64,000 nucleotides of DNA from an uncultured bacterium (GCA_937920495.1 CALEUQ010000027.1:32842-96841); one strand, 5' to 3'. Shown: positions 36,229 to 46,733, counted from the first letter of the stretch. Program-made: numbers and translations. Notes: generated from the sequence alone by a model not told the origin.

Positions 36229-39093
36229 TTAAAACTCATATCCAAGGCTGAACACAATCTCTTTATGACCAAACCCTGAATAATAATACGGCCAGGCATA
36301 GTCAAGCTTTAAAATAACTATGGGATATAATGTAAGGCGGAATCCAAAACCCATATCCATTTTAAAATCCTGAAACTGGCCTGTCTGGCTATTCATGAAA
36401 GCATATCTATTATCCCACGCCGAACCAGCATCAACAAACAAAACACCACCAATATTTCCAATTTTAAAAAACAGTGGCCATCCCATTTGTATTGACTCAA
36501 TAAATGTAAACCTGAATTCAGCATTGAAAAGAAACACATTGGTACCACCATATTCTATAAACGGATGTCCGCGCAGTGTGTTAAACCCACCAATATAATA
36601 CTTAAAATATTCTTTCTTTTCCCCAAAAATTTTTCCACCAATTCCTCTGAATGCCAGCACATACTGTTTATCTAAAAAGAAATAGCGCCTGACATCGATA
36701 TCAATACTGGTAAATGAATAATCCTGACCTGTTATATTAACCACCTGTGTCAACATTATCTGACCGCGTGTTCCCCTCAAAGGGGCTAAAAACCCCCACA
36801 ATACATTATCGTAGTTATACGATACTGAAACTGAATTTAAATTGGCAAACACATCAGGGCGCTGGTCTAAGTAGCTGTAATCACGTTCATAACGGCTTGA
36901 CGAAACGCGTGTACTGAATCGTGAAAATTTGGTAAACGGATAGCTTGCAATTGCATATACACCATAATGATCCATCGACAGAGTGGACCAGTATGCATTA
37001 TGAATCAGATCATTTATGCTTGCCAGTGTAAATATACCAAAGGGATTCTTTTGCCTGAAAAACCCCAATGAATAATCCCATCGATAGCGCAAATAAAGAT
37101 ACTGCACATCCCAGTTTAAATAATTTGCACTGCTACCATAACGTAAATAATCTGTAGTCAGCACAATGCGGTTGTCACCCAGATAATCACTAAAACTCAT
37201 CTGAGCAAAGCCGGCAAAGCCATAGCCAACAGTACCACCAAGCCCAAAGAACACCCAGTCCGGCGAAACGGTGGTTGTGTAGTTGTCCCACACCGCACGG
37301 GATAGTGGAAAATAGCTTTCCGGCAGCATAACCGGTATGTGCTGAGTATTAAAAAGGGGGGCGATAGTAACCGGTGCAATATCCTCTTTTATAAATATAT
37401 CATATCCACCATTCTGATATGACACAAATGCAATTTTTTTGCCATCAGGGAATATACGCGGATAAAATATTCCGGTTGACGCACTGGTGATTTTTGTTTC
37501 AGCAGCCTGTGATAAATCATACTGATATACATTGTATATGCCTTCCCTGTTTGAGATATATACGATGCTATTTCCATCCCTTGCAATATCAACCTGTAAA
37601 TTTTTTGACTGCGGCTGTACTATGACCTGACGCGCATCTGTTGCAAGTGTATGTTTAATGATAGCATACTGCTGGCTTGTATAATCCCCTGTAGGATAAT
37701 TGGATGAATAAAAGATAATGGTGTTATCGGGATTAAGCTTGGGGTATCGTTCACTGTACACATCGCACGTTACTTGCTTTAAGGTTTTATCCCTCAATGA
37801 ATATATATACACATCACTCTGTATATTGGTCTGCCCAATAAAAGTAATGTATAGCCCATCAGGCGATAACGAAGGGTCCTTAATTGATCTGAAAGGCAGA
37901 ATAATCTCATTTAAAACTTTCCCATTTTCAGCATCTACAATGAATATCACATCCCGGTTTTTTGACTGTGATACAAACACAACGCCTTTACCATCAGGTG
38001 TCCATGACAGATAGTTATCAAGTAAATGCATTCCTTCAAATTCAGAAGTCTCATTGCCTTTAAGTATCACACGTGCTTTTTGCTCAGCGTCCTTTTGGCC
38101 AATAGTAATTACTGAAATGGATGAATATATATCCCTGTTGTCAATATACGCTATCTTCTTTCCATCTGGCGATATGGCAGGGCAGGTGTTGAATATAGAA
38201 CGGGTTTTCTTGTGGTTGGTTATTCGCTGTCCTTCCTCTTCATCAAAGTTTCTTCCAGCTATTACAGGATAGTAACGTTTTTTGTAAAAATGTTTAAATT
38301 CAGTATCAATCTCTTCAAGATTTTTCTTTGTGTGCACCTTCAATGCTTCTTCAAAGTTATCCAGGTCCCTTATGTCACGCAAAAATTCACCAATTTTCCC
38401 TTTGCCGTATACTGTCTCAAAAAAATAAAAGAAGGCCTGGCCAACCTTATAGTAGTAATACATGTTGCCTGTTCTATATGTTGTAAAATCCATTAAACTT
38501 ATATACTGATCATTCAAAAAGAAATCACGCATGGTCATATCTGCGGTTTCATCAAAGCCAATGGATAGATACTCTGACATGCCTTCGGTAAACCATAGTG
38601 GAACTGCGCCCATTGTCATCAAAGACTGCATTTTACCGGAACTATCGCGCATCAAAATATTATACTGAAATGCATGTACAAGCTCATGAACCAGTACATG
38701 CTGAAATTCATCATACGAACCGTTAAAAGGTATCACCACCCTGTTTTTAAAAGCCTCGGTAAATCCACCGGTACCTTCCCCAATGATTTGAAGAAGTATA
38801 TTATTTTCCTGGAAATCAATATGCGAAGGAAACACAATAATTGGTACAGGATCATTGAGTTCATGCTGCAAAGCATCAGCCAGATGAACATACGCTTTTT
38901 CTGCTATTGACGCAGTTTTAGCTGCAAGCTGCTCCATTCCATACGGATAATACACATTACAGTGAATGGTTTTTAATATGTGCCATTTGAATGTTTCAAC
39001 GGTAACCTTATTTTTCCCAAAAGGATATATGAAAAGTGGGATAGTTATACATAAAAACATTATAATAATTATATATATTCTTCTTCTGGTCAT
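36229..39093 (-). CDS. Outer-membrane fusion: zinc metallopeptidase, TolB-like propeller and Omp85-like barrel
   Basis: 954 aa. N-terminal signal/anchor (about 7-25). A gluzincin-type site follows: HELVH 136-140 with WFTEGMSEYLS (Glu170, Glu174) as candidate third ligand. Residues ~290-610 hold WD40/PD40-like blades of the TolB type (ISPDGKKIAYID, LSPDGLYITFIG, FPDGKKIAFVS). The C-terminal ~300 residues look like an Omp85/surface-antigen barrel (GGFNTLRGHP, ending SLGYEF with terminal Phe). Likely a surface-exposed or periplasm-facing protease anchored by its own barrel; substrate unknown. Confidence 0.8.
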   Translation of the reverse strand: MTRRRIYIIIIMFLCITIPLFIYPFGKNKVTVETFKWHILKTIHCNVYYPYGMEQLAAKTASIAEKAYVHLADALQHELNDPVPIIVFPSHIDFQENNILLQIIGEGTGGFTEAFKNRVVIPFNGSYDEFQHVLVHELVHAFQYNILMRDSSGKMQSLMTMGAVPLWFTEGMSEYLSIGFDETADMTMRDFFLNDQYISLMDFTTYRTGNMYYYYKVGQAFFYFFETVYGKGKIGEFLRDIRDLDNFEEALKVHTKKNLEEIDTEFKHFYKKRYYPVIAGRNFDEEEGQRITNHKKTRSIFNTCPAISPDGKKIAYIDNRDIYSSISVITIGQKDAEQKARVILKGNETSEFEGMHLLDNYLSWTPDGKGVVFVSQSKNRDVIFIVDAENGKVLNEIILPFRSIKDPSLSPDGLYITFIGQTNIQSDVYIYSLRDKTLKQVTCDVYSERYPKLNPDNTIIFYSSNYPTGDYTSQQYAIIKHTLATDARQVIVQPQSKNLQVDIARDGNSIVYISNREGIYNVYQYDLSQAAETKITSASTGIFYPRIFPDGKKIAFVSYQNGGYDIFIKEDIAPVTIAPLFNTQHIPVMLPESYFPLSRAVWDNYTTTVSPDWVFFGLGGTVGYGFAGFAQMSFSDYLGDNRIVLTTDYLRYGSSANYLNWDVQYLYLRYRWDYSLGFFRQKNPFGIFTLASINDLIHNAYWSTLSMDHYGVYAIASYPFTKFSRFSTRVSSSRYERDYSYLDQRPDVFANLNSVSVSYNYDNVLWGFLAPLRGTRGQIMLTQVVNITGQDYSFTSIDIDVRRYFFLDKQYVLAFRGIGGKIFGEKKEYFKYYIGGFNTLRGHPFIEYGGTNVFLFNAEFRFTFIESIQMGWPLFFKIGNIGGVLFVDAGSAWDNRYAFMNSQTGQFQDFKMDMGFGFRLTLYPIVILKLDYAWPYYYSGFGHKEIVFSLGYEF

Positions 39094-39592
39094 GTAAATC
39101 CAATAAATATCTTGTTTTTACTGATCTAAAAAAATGTTTAAAAAGGCAATCCCTTTGAAATGGTATGTAATAGCGTGTACGCGCACATTAGCAAGTAAAA
39201 TTTTTGTTGCCAATACTAATTCTTTGTGTATATTAGATTATAAGCCTGCGGTGTTCGTGTATGGTATGTCATATTGTAGTTCCAACACTACTGAGCATGG
39301 AATCTCTAATCTGCAGGTTGATATCATGCTTCATAACGAAGTAGATAGACACCTGCATGCGGGAATCCACCTTTACAAAGGGAGCTCAAATATTCATACC
39401 ACTACGGCACACGCGGGTTTATATATACCAGTGCAGATGTGGGTATGTGGACTGGGGGTCCACATAATATGCTTTACTTCTACGGCTCATGTATAATTTT
39501 TGCGTTTTTCTTGTAAAGTCGAATATAAAGTAATATGATCTGTAAAAACACTAACTGTAGCATACTTAACTACTTTATAAAATGGTCAAAAT
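39094..39592. other. 499-bp divergent intergenic region with a 9-bp hairpin
   Basis: Upstream of both the barrel gene (-) and the PilZ-like gene (+). TATGTGGAC / GTCCACATA hairpin at 39444-39466 with a 5-nt loop and no T-run. A 120-codon frame on + (39134-39496) has no recognisable family and an unnatural composition, and is not called. May be the remnant of a decayed element. Confidence 0.5.
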
Positions 39593-40633
39593 ATGGAAAT
39601 AATTACAGTATTTGGAGTTCGCTGGCGGGTTGCTCCCTTATGGGAAGTTGGTGTAACATTATTGGTAATCCTTTTGGTAATAGCATTCTTTGCATTACTC
39701 AAATATAATCAATATCTTAAACTTAAAAAATCAAGTTTAGAACAAATTTTTATCTATAAAGCACGACAGCGGGGCCTTACCGGTTATCAGGTTCGCATTC
39801 TGCAGCATATTGTGGCACTATCCAAACTTACCTCTCCTGAAATTATATTTATCAATAAAGCATTATTTGAAATTGGTCTGATTAAATTTTTACAGTATAT
39901 TGCAAAACTTAAAGAATCCACTGAAGATTTAAAGGATATTTTCAAGGATATAGTCATAACCTATGAGCGAATTTATAACCCTACAGAATACCAGCAACCG
40001 CTTGATGCAATTGACGATATATCTACAGATACACTGGTATGCGGATACAGTCAGACTGGCAGGGCATTTGTAGCAAAAATTATGCTGATTGCCAAAGATG
40101 CAATTCATTGCAGGTATTTCAGGAAACCGGGACAACTACCGGATGAAATAGTAACTGAACCGGTTACAATATTCTTTTTCAGAAATGGAGATGCCGAATA
40201 TTCTTTTGAATCTGAGATAACATCCATTCAGGACAACACGTTACTACTAAAAAAACCTGAAACTATAAAACGTGGAAAAGAAGTTCACCATCCATTTGTA
40301 CAGACACTTATACCATGCAGTATCCAGAGGAAAAAAGAGGATAAGGAAGAGGAAGAAGCAATCATACAACATGATAACAATGAACAAATAAATGGTACCA
40401 TCGAACGTCTTAATGAATTTGAAGCAGTTGTGAGGGTTGAAAACACATTACAGTACCAGAATGAATATATACTTTTTTTTACTCTGGAAAATTTTAAAAT
40501 TGAGATAGTTAGCACAATATTGTCTTCACGTACTATCACAAAAGAAAAGATCATCTATTATACATTTAAATTTATAAATATGTCTGAAGCTGCACAAAAT
40601 GTTATATCTAAGTATGTAAAAGAGCGACTGTAA
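39593..40633 (+). CDS. Membrane-anchored PilZ-like protein
   Basis: 346 aa. One transmembrane helix (about 19-41), a helical middle region (about 50-135) and a C-terminal ~140 residues that look like one or two PilZ-type beta-barrels. No perfect RxxxR...D/NxSxxG c-di-GMP motif is visible, so c-di-GMP binding is uncertain; PilZ-like flagellar or envelope regulators of this layout occur in spirochaetes. The RBS is weak. Shares a bidirectional terminator with dnaJ. Confidence 0.5.
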   Translation: MEIITVFGVRWRVAPLWEVGVTLLVILLVIAFFALLKYNQYLKLKKSSLEQIFIYKARQRGLTGYQVRILQHIVALSKLTSPEIIFINKALFEIGLIKFLQYIAKLKESTEDLKDIFKDIVITYERIYNPTEYQQPLDAIDDISTDTLVCGYSQTGRAFVAKIMLIAKDAIHCRYFRKPGQLPDEIVTEPVTIFFFRNGDAEYSFESEITSIQDNTLLLKKPETIKRGKEVHHPFVQTLIPCSIQRKKEDKEEEEAIIQHDNNEQINGTIERLNEFEAVVRVENTLQYQNEYILFFTLENFKIEIVSTILSSRTITKEKIIYYTFKFINMSEAAQNVISKYVKERL

Positions 40634-40647
40634 AAGCCGCTCTTTTG
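40618..40647. terminator. Bidirectional terminator between the PilZ-like gene and dnaJ
   Basis: AAAAGAGCG / CGCTCTTTT, a 9-bp stem with an 11-nt loop that includes the PilZ-like stop codon. A-rich and T-rich flanks let it work for both convergent genes. Confidence 0.85.
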
Positions 40648-41760
40648 TTATGTGTAAAACTCACGGTCCGAATCAATAGTTTCACCTTCAATACGGGCAA
40701 ACTCCTTTAAGAGCTCTTTCTGGCGCGGGCTAAGTTTCTTGGGCACCTTAATATTAATCTTTACCAGCTGATCTCCTTTGCCATATGAACCTAAATAGGG
40801 CATACCACTACCTTTCAGCCTGAATATCTGGCCATTTTCTGTGCCTGCAGGTATTTTCATCTTGGCTTTTTTCCCATAGATTGTTGGTACTTCAATCTCG
40901 CCACCTAAACATGCAACAGCAAAGGATACATCCACAACGCTTATCAGGTCATTTCCATGACGTTCAAACACTGGATGTTTTTGAATATGAACCACCACAT
41001 ACAGATCTCCTGCGGGACCGCCACCCGGACCCTGCTCGCCTTCACCTGCAATCTTGAGACGGGAACCTGATTCAACGCCAGCCGGGATTTTTACTGTAAT
41101 CTTGCGATGTTTTTCCTCAAGGCCTGTTCCTTTACACACCCTGCATGGCGAAGTAATAATCTTGCCTTCACCCCTGCACTTGTAGCAGGTCTGAGTAATT
41201 GAGAAGAAGCCTTGAGTCTGGCGTATCTGCCCGGTACCGTTACATACAGGACATACTGTTGGTTTAGTACCCGATGCAGATCCTGTCCCGCCACATGCAC
41301 TGCATACTTCATGACGTGGTATTTCTAACTGAACTTCTTTACCTAACGCTGCATCTTCCAGCGTAATCGAAAGGTCATATTGTATGTCCCTGCCACGTCT
41401 TACCCTGGTTGAGCGGGTTCGGGTGCCAAAACCAGCGCCAAAAAAACTTTCAAATATATCACCTAAATCAAAATCGCCAAAGATATCCGAAAAATCTGTA
41501 TATGCCCCTCTGCCAAAGCCTTCAAATCCTGCAACACCTTCATGGCCAAATTTATCATACTGTGCACGCCTTTTTGGGTCGCGCAACACTTCATACGCTT
41601 CAGTGGCTTCCTTGAATTTTTCTTCTGCTTCTTTGCTTCCTTTATTGCGGTCAGGGTGATACTTTAAAGCAAGCTTTCGGTAAGCTTGCTTTATTTCTTC
41701 TTCAGTTGCATTCCGAGGAACACCCAAAACTTCATAATAATCTCTCTTTGTCGTAGCCAA
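40648..41760 (-). CDS. dnaJ: Chaperone DnaJ (Hsp40)
   Basis: About 370 aa. J domain with HPD in KYHPDRNKG, Gly/Phe-rich region ([10 protein letters not shown]), four CXXCXGXG zinc repeats ([32 protein letters not shown]) and the C-terminal substrate domain. A TTG at 41760 is preferred because AAGGGGTGAT lies at ideal distance; ATG at 41766 and GTG at 41769 sit too close to that RBS. Last gene of hrcA-grpE-dnaK-dnaJ. Confidence 0.96.
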   Translation of the reverse strand: MATTKRDYYEVLGVPRNATEEEIKQAYRKLALKYHPDRNKGSKEAEEKFKEATEAYEVLRDPKRRAQYDKFGHEGVAGFEGFGRGAYTDFSDIFGDFDLGDIFESFFGAGFGTRTRSTRVRRGRDIQYDLSITLEDAALGKEVQLEIPRHEVCSACGGTGSASGTKPTVCPVCNGTGQIRQTQGFFSITQTCYKCRGEGKIITSPCRVCKGTGLEEKHRKITVKIPAGVESGSRLKIAGEGEQGPGGGPAGDLYVVVHIQKHPVFERHGNDLISVVDVSFAVACLGGEIEVPTIYGKKAKMKIPAGTENGQIFRLKGSGMPYLGSYGKGDQLVKINIKVPKKLSPRQKELLKEFARIEGETIDSDREFYT

Positions 41761-41792
41761 GGTCATCACCCCTTATTTAAAAAGATTACAAA

Positions 41793-41827
41793 AATTATAC
41801 GACAATGGCAAGCATTGTCGTATAATT
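41793..41827 (-). terminator. 15-bp perfect hairpin between dnaK and dnaJ
   Basis: AATTATACGACAATG / CATTGTCGTATAATT with a 5-nt loop. On minus it is followed by a short T-tract. Could be a partial terminator or an RNA processing/stability element that sets the DnaK:DnaJ ratio. Confidence 0.75.
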
Positions 41828-41839
41828 GTTCATAATTTA

Positions 41840-43756
41840 TTATTTTTTCTTATCATCATCCACTACTTCATAATCAGCATCATATACTTTCTCGCCGCTC
41901 TGTGTGCTTGCCTCCTGACCTGTTTCAGGCTGTTGTGATTTAGCATACTGTTCAGCACCCTGCTTGTACAGGCGTTCAGCAAATGAATGCGATGCACGTT
42001 CTAATTTGGCTTTAGCATCCCGGATTACATTAATATCAGTGGACTCCATTGCTTTCCGCAGATTTTCAATTTCTGCTTCAATGGCCGCTTTTTCACTTGC
42101 ATCTATCTTGCCTTCATTTTCACGAATAAGCTTTTCAAGTGAATAGATGAGGGCATCAGCTTCATTACGTGCTTCAACAAGCTGGCGTGCTTTCCTGTCT
42201 TCTTCCGCGTGCAGTTCTGCATCCTTCACCATCTTCTTGATTTCTTCTTCGCTCAATCCGCTGGAGGCTTCTATCCGTATCTTCTGCTCTTTACCAGTGC
42301 CTAAATCCTTTGCCGATACATGCAGTATACCATTGGCATCAATATCAAATGTTACTTCAATCTGTGGCACACCACGAGGTGCAGGTGGTATACCTACAAG
42401 GTCAAACCTTCCAATGGTCCTATTCTGAGAGGCCAATTCTCGCTCACCCTGCAGTACATGTATTGATACTGCCGTCTGGTTGTCTGCTGCAGTGGAGAAT
42501 ATCTGGCTCTTTCGTGTTGGTATGGTTGTGTTTCGTTCAATAAGCTTTGTCATTACACCACCCAATGTCTCAATACCAAGAGACAATGGTATAACATCAA
42601 GCAACAACACATCATGAACTTCACCAGCCAGCACTCCACCCTGAATAGCAGCGCCAACCGCAACCACTTCGTCAGGGTTTACACCTTTATGTGGCTCCCT
42701 GCCAAATATCCTGCGTACAAGTTCCTGAACAGCAGGGATTCGTGTTGAACCACCAACTAAAATTACCTCATCAATATCACCCGGGGTAAGACCTGCATCT
42801 TCAAGTGCCTTAATGCAGGGCTCTTTTGTTGATTCAATCAGGTCTTCCACCAAACCTTCAAATTTTGAGCGTGTTAATGTCATGATCAGGTGTTTGGGAC
42901 CACTCTGATCGGCAGTGATAAATGGTATATTGATTTCGGTCTGCAATTTATTAGAAAGCTCAATTTTTGCCTTTTCAGCAGCTTCTTTCAACCGCTGTAA
43001 GGCCATCTTGTCAGTACTCAAATCAATACCTGTCTGCTTTTTAAACTCTGCAATCAGCCATTCCATAATACGCTGATCAAAGTCGTCACCACCCAAATGA
43101 GTATTACCATTGGTGGATTTTACTTCAAATACCCCATCGCCCAATTCCAGTATGGAAATATCAAATGTCCCACCACCAAGATCATACACAGCTATTTTGT
43201 GATTACGCTCCTTCTTATCAAGTCCATAAGCCAGCGCTGCAGCAGTTGGTTCATTGATTATACGCTCCACTGTCAATCCTGCAATACGGCCAGCATCCTT
43301 GGTAGCTTGCCTTTGGGCATCATTAAAGTACGCTGGTACCGTAATAACAGCGCGGGTAACCTTTTCACCTAAGTAATCCTCAGCACTCTGCTTCATCTTC
43401 TGTAAAATTCGTGCTGATATCTCCTGAGGAGTAAAATAACCTGCAATAGTTTTAACTTTTACACCATTTTTACCATCATCAACCACGGTATACGGCACCA
43501 TTTTTATTTCCCCTGTTACCTCACTGTAGTTACGTCCCATAAACCGCTTGATGGAACGTATTGTGTTCTCAGGGTTGGTTATCATCTGGTTCTTGGCAAC
43601 CTGACCAACCAAACGCTCGCCTTTATCGGTAAACGCAACAACTGATGGTGTTGTCCGTTGCCCTTCGGAATTTGGTATAACCACTGGCTCACCACCAACC
43701 ATAACTGCTACACATGAGTTTGTGGTTCCAAGGTCAATTCCTATTATCTTACTCAT
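41840..43756 (-). CDS. dnaK: Chaperone DnaK (Hsp70)
   Basis: About 638 aa. [15 protein letters not shown] phosphate-1 loop, [30 protein letters not shown], and the substrate-binding domain with [14 protein letters not shown]. The C-terminus ends in an acidic DDDKKK-type tail. AGGAG is 7 nt before the ATG at 43756; the ATG two codons upstream is less well placed. Third gene of the CIRCE-controlled operon. Confidence 0.98.
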   Translation of the reverse strand: MSKIIGIDLGTTNSCVAVMVGGEPVVIPNSEGQRTTPSVVAFTDKGERLVGQVAKNQMITNPENTIRSIKRFMGRNYSEVTGEIKMVPYTVVDDGKNGVKVKTIAGYFTPQEISARILQKMKQSAEDYLGEKVTRAVITVPAYFNDAQRQATKDAGRIAGLTVERIINEPTAAALAYGLDKKERNHKIAVYDLGGGTFDISILELGDGVFEVKSTNGNTHLGGDDFDQRIMEWLIAEFKKQTGIDLSTDKMALQRLKEAAEKAKIELSNKLQTEINIPFITADQSGPKHLIMTLTRSKFEGLVEDLIESTKEPCIKALEDAGLTPGDIDEVILVGGSTRIPAVQELVRRIFGREPHKGVNPDEVVAVGAAIQGGVLAGEVHDVLLLDVIPLSLGIETLGGVMTKLIERNTTIPTRKSQIFSTAADNQTAVSIHVLQGERELASQNRTIGRFDLVGIPPAPRGVPQIEVTFDIDANGILHVSAKDLGTGKEQKIRIEASSGLSEEEIKKMVKDAELHAEEDRKARQLVEARNEADALIYSLEKLIRENEGKIDASEKAAIEAEIENLRKAMESTDINVIRDAKAKLERASHSFAERLYKQGAEQYAKSQQPETGQEASTQSGEKVYDADYEVVDDDKKK

Positions 43757-43814
43757 AGTCATTCTCCTTTTTTATGAATATATTTTAATGATAGTTTGTA
43801 TCATTGTAACATGA

Positions 43815-44555
43815 TTAGTGCGGTGACGCTGTTGTATTTTCCTCAGTTTTTTCACTGGCAGTATCAGGCTTTTTTGCCGGGCGCGTCACTTTTACTCGTG
43901 CTGCTCTGATAACATATTTATCCAGCTTAAAACCCTTTTGATATACTTTGGTGATAGTATCCTTTTCAACATCCGTACTTTCATCAATCTCAATGGCTTC
44001 ATTATACTCAGGATCAAATGGCTGATTAAGGCTTTCAATCTCACTAACACCATAACGCTTCAGCATTTCTTCTATCTGACGTGATATTATCTTCACACCT
44101 TCAACAAACGAGGTATGTGCCTCAGCCAGATTCTCAACATTTTGAACATTGCTGGCAGCCTCAATAGCTCTGATTAAATCATCATTTATTGTAATCACAT
44201 CAAGTGCCATATCTTTTATGGCTAACTTCCTGTCATCCTCCTGCATCCGGATGACTCGTTTTTTATAATTTTCAAAATCAGCCTGCCTGCGCATAAGTAA
44301 GTCTTTTAGCGCAGCTAACTCTTCATTCTTTTTATTCAGTTCTTCCTGTAACTTCTGCAATGCATCCTCCTTTTGTTCCTTTTCCTGCGTGGCACCAAGC
44401 TGTTCACCATCAGAAGGCTTTTCTGTTGAACTATCGCCCACAGGCTCTTCAACGTTTATTTGTTCATGTACTTCTTTTTTATCTTCATGCATTTCTTTTT
44501 TCAAGGTATCGTTTTGTTGTTCGTTATTGCGATGTTTTTTATCCTTGCTGCTCAT
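43815..44555 (-). CDS. grpE: Nucleotide exchange factor GrpE
   Basis: About 246 aa. Charged, disordered N-terminal ~75 residues, a long coiled coil with RRQADFENYKKRV, and a C-terminal beta domain with YQKGFKLDKYVIRAARVKV. GGGGG lies 4 nt before the ATG at 44555. Releases ADP from DnaK. Between hrcA and dnaK. Confidence 0.96.
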   Translation of the reverse strand: MSSKDKKHRNNEQQNDTLKKEMHEDKKEVHEQINVEEPVGDSSTEKPSDGEQLGATQEKEQKEDALQKLQEELNKKNEELAALKDLLMRRQADFENYKKRVIRMQEDDRKLAIKDMALDVITINDDLIRAIEAASNVQNVENLAEAHTSFVEGVKIISRQIEEMLKRYGVSEIESLNQPFDPEYNEAIEIDESTDVEKDTITKVYQKGFKLDKYVIRAARVKVTRPAKKPDTASEKTEENTTASPH

Positions 44556-44598
44556 ATATCCCCCTGCATTCAATGGAAATCACACAATGTGCTCTTTA

Positions 44599-45642
44599 TT
44601 ATTTAGTCATCTGTGTTAAAAAGTTTGAAACCACCTTGCCCGTATAATCCACCAGCGGGACCACTTTTTCGTAATCCATTCGCGTTGGGCCAATAATGCC
44701 AACAACGCCAACAGGGCTATTACCAATTTTATATGATGACGCAATAATGCTGCAACATGGGATTGCTATTTCCTTAATCTCTTCGCCAATCAGCGTAAAT
44801 ACACCTTCCTTCTGGCGCAACTCTTCCATTATTTTGCGCAGAGTATCCTTCTGTTCGATAAACCGCAACACTTCCCGCAATTTCTCGGTTTCAACCATGT
44901 CAGGTATATGGAGCAGATTTCCAATACCATCAACATAGATTTCCGGCTCCTGTTCATCCTTCAGTGCCAGTTCAGTAATATCCAGTGCTATATCCCGTAT
45001 CTGCGGCTCAATATCTGTAACAGTACGCAGTTGATTAATAAGGCTTTGCTTAATTTCAATGAGAGAGTAACCCGACAGCTCCGCAGTAAGAAAGCGTGAG
45101 TATTTATACAGCTCATCCTGATTAACCGGTGATGATAACCTGACCTTTTTATGGATAACGATTCCTGTTCTGGTAACGATAATAAATAATACCTCATTGG
45201 CCGTAAGCGATATAATTTCTATATGCTTGACCACGGTAAAATCGGGCTTTGGCATAAGCGCAATGCCTGTATATTTTGATATAAGCGATAGCATCCTGAC
45301 AATTGACATAAATATCTTATCAAGCTCAATCTCACGAGTCAAAAGCTCCTCCCGAACTTCCACACCGTTTTTTGCCACAGTCTCATAGGTATCCAGAAGC
45401 GAATCTACGTAAAACCGATAGCCCTTATCAGTTGGGATACGCCCCGCAGATGTATGAGGCTGCGAGAGATAGCCCATCTGCTCTAAGTCGAACATGATAT
45501 TACGCATAGTAGCCGGTGAAAGTGAAAATGAATATTTCTGTACAAATGATCTGGAGCCTACAGGTTTACCTGTAGATATATACTCATATACGATTGCTTT
45601 TAAAACCTGTGCTTCTCGTTCATTTAATTGGTTTAGCATCAT
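44599..45642 (-). CDS. hrcA: Heat-inducible transcription repressor HrcA
   Basis: About 347 aa. Binds the CIRCE operator and represses chaperone genes. N-terminal winged helix (EREAQVLKAIVYEYISTGKP, VGSRS), the dimerisation domain and the C-terminal VGIIGPTRMDYEKVVPLVDY motif. GAGG is 8 nt before the ATG at 45642; the frame's earlier start lies closer to the operator and is not needed. First gene of its own regulated operon. Confidence 0.96.
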   Translation of the reverse strand: MMLNQLNEREAQVLKAIVYEYISTGKPVGSRSFVQKYSFSLSPATMRNIMFDLEQMGYLSQPHTSAGRIPTDKGYRFYVDSLLDTYETVAKNGVEVREELLTREIELDKIFMSIVRMLSLISKYTGIALMPKPDFTVVKHIEIISLTANEVLFIIVTRTGIVIHKKVRLSSPVNQDELYKYSRFLTAELSGYSLIEIKQSLINQLRTVTDIEPQIRDIALDITELALKDEQEPEIYVDGIGNLLHIPDMVETEKLREVLRFIEQKDTLRKIMEELRQKEGVFTLIGEEIKEIAIPCCSIIASSYKIGNSPVGVVGIIGPTRMDYEKVVPLVDYTGKVVSNFLTQMTK

Positions 45643-45665
45643 TGCACCAACCTCGTTTGCAATTA

Positions 45666-45692
45666 TTAGCACTCTATCTATATGAGTGCTAA
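45666..45692 (-). promoter_or_regulatory. CIRCE operator (HrcA binding site)
   Basis: TTAGCACTC-N9-GAGTGCTAA, a perfect match to the CIRCE consensus. It lies just downstream of the -10 box, across the expected transcription start and 5' leader, 23 bp before the hrcA ATG. Confidence 0.97.
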
Positions 45693-45693
45693 T

Positions 45694-45722
45694 AATGTAC
45701 TAAAAAAATTAGCACTCGTCAA
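45694..45722 (-). promoter_or_regulatory. Sigma70 promoter of the hrcA operon with an extra CIRCE half-site
   Basis: On minus: TTGACG (45722-45717), 17-bp spacer, TACATT (45699-45694). A second GAGTGCTAA half-site (45717-45709) overlaps the last base of the -35 and the spacer. Confidence 0.85.
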
Positions 45723-45765
45723 GTCATTTTGCTTAAAAATGTGTAAATATTTGAAGATTTTAGGC

Positions 45766-46575
45766 TTATTTTTTCTTTTTTTTCTCTTCTTCCTCTTTTT
45801 CGTCAGCTTCAAGCCTTAACCGGAGTGCCTCAATAGTATTTTTAAGCTTTTCAGCTTCTTCCGATTCACCAAAGAGTATGTTAATCCGACGTAAAGCTGT
45901 TAAAAGCTCAATTGAACGCAGAATATCCTCTGAGGATTTAGTTGATATCTCATATTTATTTCTGTACTGCTTTGCAGCTTCTGACAGACTTTGCTTACAA
46001 AGATTTAGCATCTCCTGGCGTTCATAGTAAAACTCTTTACGTGGATCACGATATTTTTGCAAATCACTGAAATTTATCAGGTTTTTTGTAATGACAGCCA
46101 CCCTGCCCTGAAGTTCAACAAAGGACCATTTCCATTTAGAGGTTTCGCCTAATGCTTCCATAATCTTTTGCAATAATGTATGGAGTTCTTTAATCAGATT
46201 CAGGATCTGTGAAGGGTTTAATTTTTCTATTGATTGTAAATATTCCTCGTTCTCCTTTAATGGGCGATCGATGTCCTTGCCAACTATCTCCTCAAATAAT
46301 TGTAAAATCCTGTAAAATTCCTTACGTGCATCATTTAAAAAACGCTCGTTTTTTATCTTAAGCATATCAAGAGATGCTTTGTTCATATTAAGCAAGGTAT
46401 ATATATATTTGCTATACAATAAAATAAGCTCAACATTAATGTAGCCTTTGATACCTGGCATCTTCTTCTTTTTTTGCTCTGCTTCTTTTATCTGTTTGGT
46501 CAAGTCATCTAATTTTGCCTTGTAGCCTTTAACAAAGTCATTGTATGCTGCTTTTTCAGCTTTGGTAATTGGCAT
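45766..46575 (-). CDS. Coiled-coil protein of unknown function
   Basis: 269 aa, almost entirely helical. Lys/Glu-rich coiled-coil segments at both ends, and a poly-Glu/Lys tail. No recognised domain, signal or membrane segment. Eleven nt after the 48-aa gene, in a two-gene operon upstream of, but separate from, hrcA. Probably a lineage-restricted cytoplasmic scaffold; no function is assigned. Confidence 0.65.
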   Translation of the reverse strand: MPITKAEKAAYNDFVKGYKAKLDDLTKQIKEAEQKKKKMPGIKGYINVELILLYSKYIYTLLNMNKASLDMLKIKNERFLNDARKEFYRILQLFEEIVGKDIDRPLKENEEYLQSIEKLNPSQILNLIKELHTLLQKIMEALGETSKWKWSFVELQGRVAVITKNLINFSDLQKYRDPRKEFYYERQEMLNLCKQSLSEAAKQYRNKYEISTKSSEDILRSIELLTALRRINILFGESEEAEKLKNTIEALRLRLEADEKEEEEKKKKK

Positions 46576-46586
46576 ATATGTTTCCT

Positions 46587-46733
46587 CTATGCATAAGTAT
46601 CGATAGTTGATTCTTTAGACTTCTCAGGTTCTTTTTGAACATCAGTGTGTACCTTTGTCTCCTGCTGTTGCTGATTATTAACCGAAAAACCAGCAGGTAT
46701 CACATCAGCACCTGATATTCGCATTATTTCCAT
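46587..46733 (-). CDS. Small protein (48 aa) of unknown function
   Basis: An excellent RBS (AGGAGG, 6 nt before the ATG at 46733) marks the start; an in-frame extension upstream lacks one. The sequence is short, Gln/Lys/Glu-rich and probably disordered (MEIMRISGADVIPAGFS start). It leads the coiled-coil gene by 11 nt. Function unknown. Confidence 0.6.
   Translation of the reverse strand: MEIMRISGADVIPAGFSVNNQQQQETKVHTDVQKEPEKSKESTIDTYA

Noticed and set aside
39134..39496. 120-codon plus-strand frame upstream of the PilZ-like gene
   Set aside because: No recognisable family, Cys/His/Thr-rich random-looking composition and no good RBS.
46261..46275. GCGATCGATG as a HIP1-type palindrome
   Set aside because: Only one such site was seen; the enriched word is the non-palindromic GCGATAGT.
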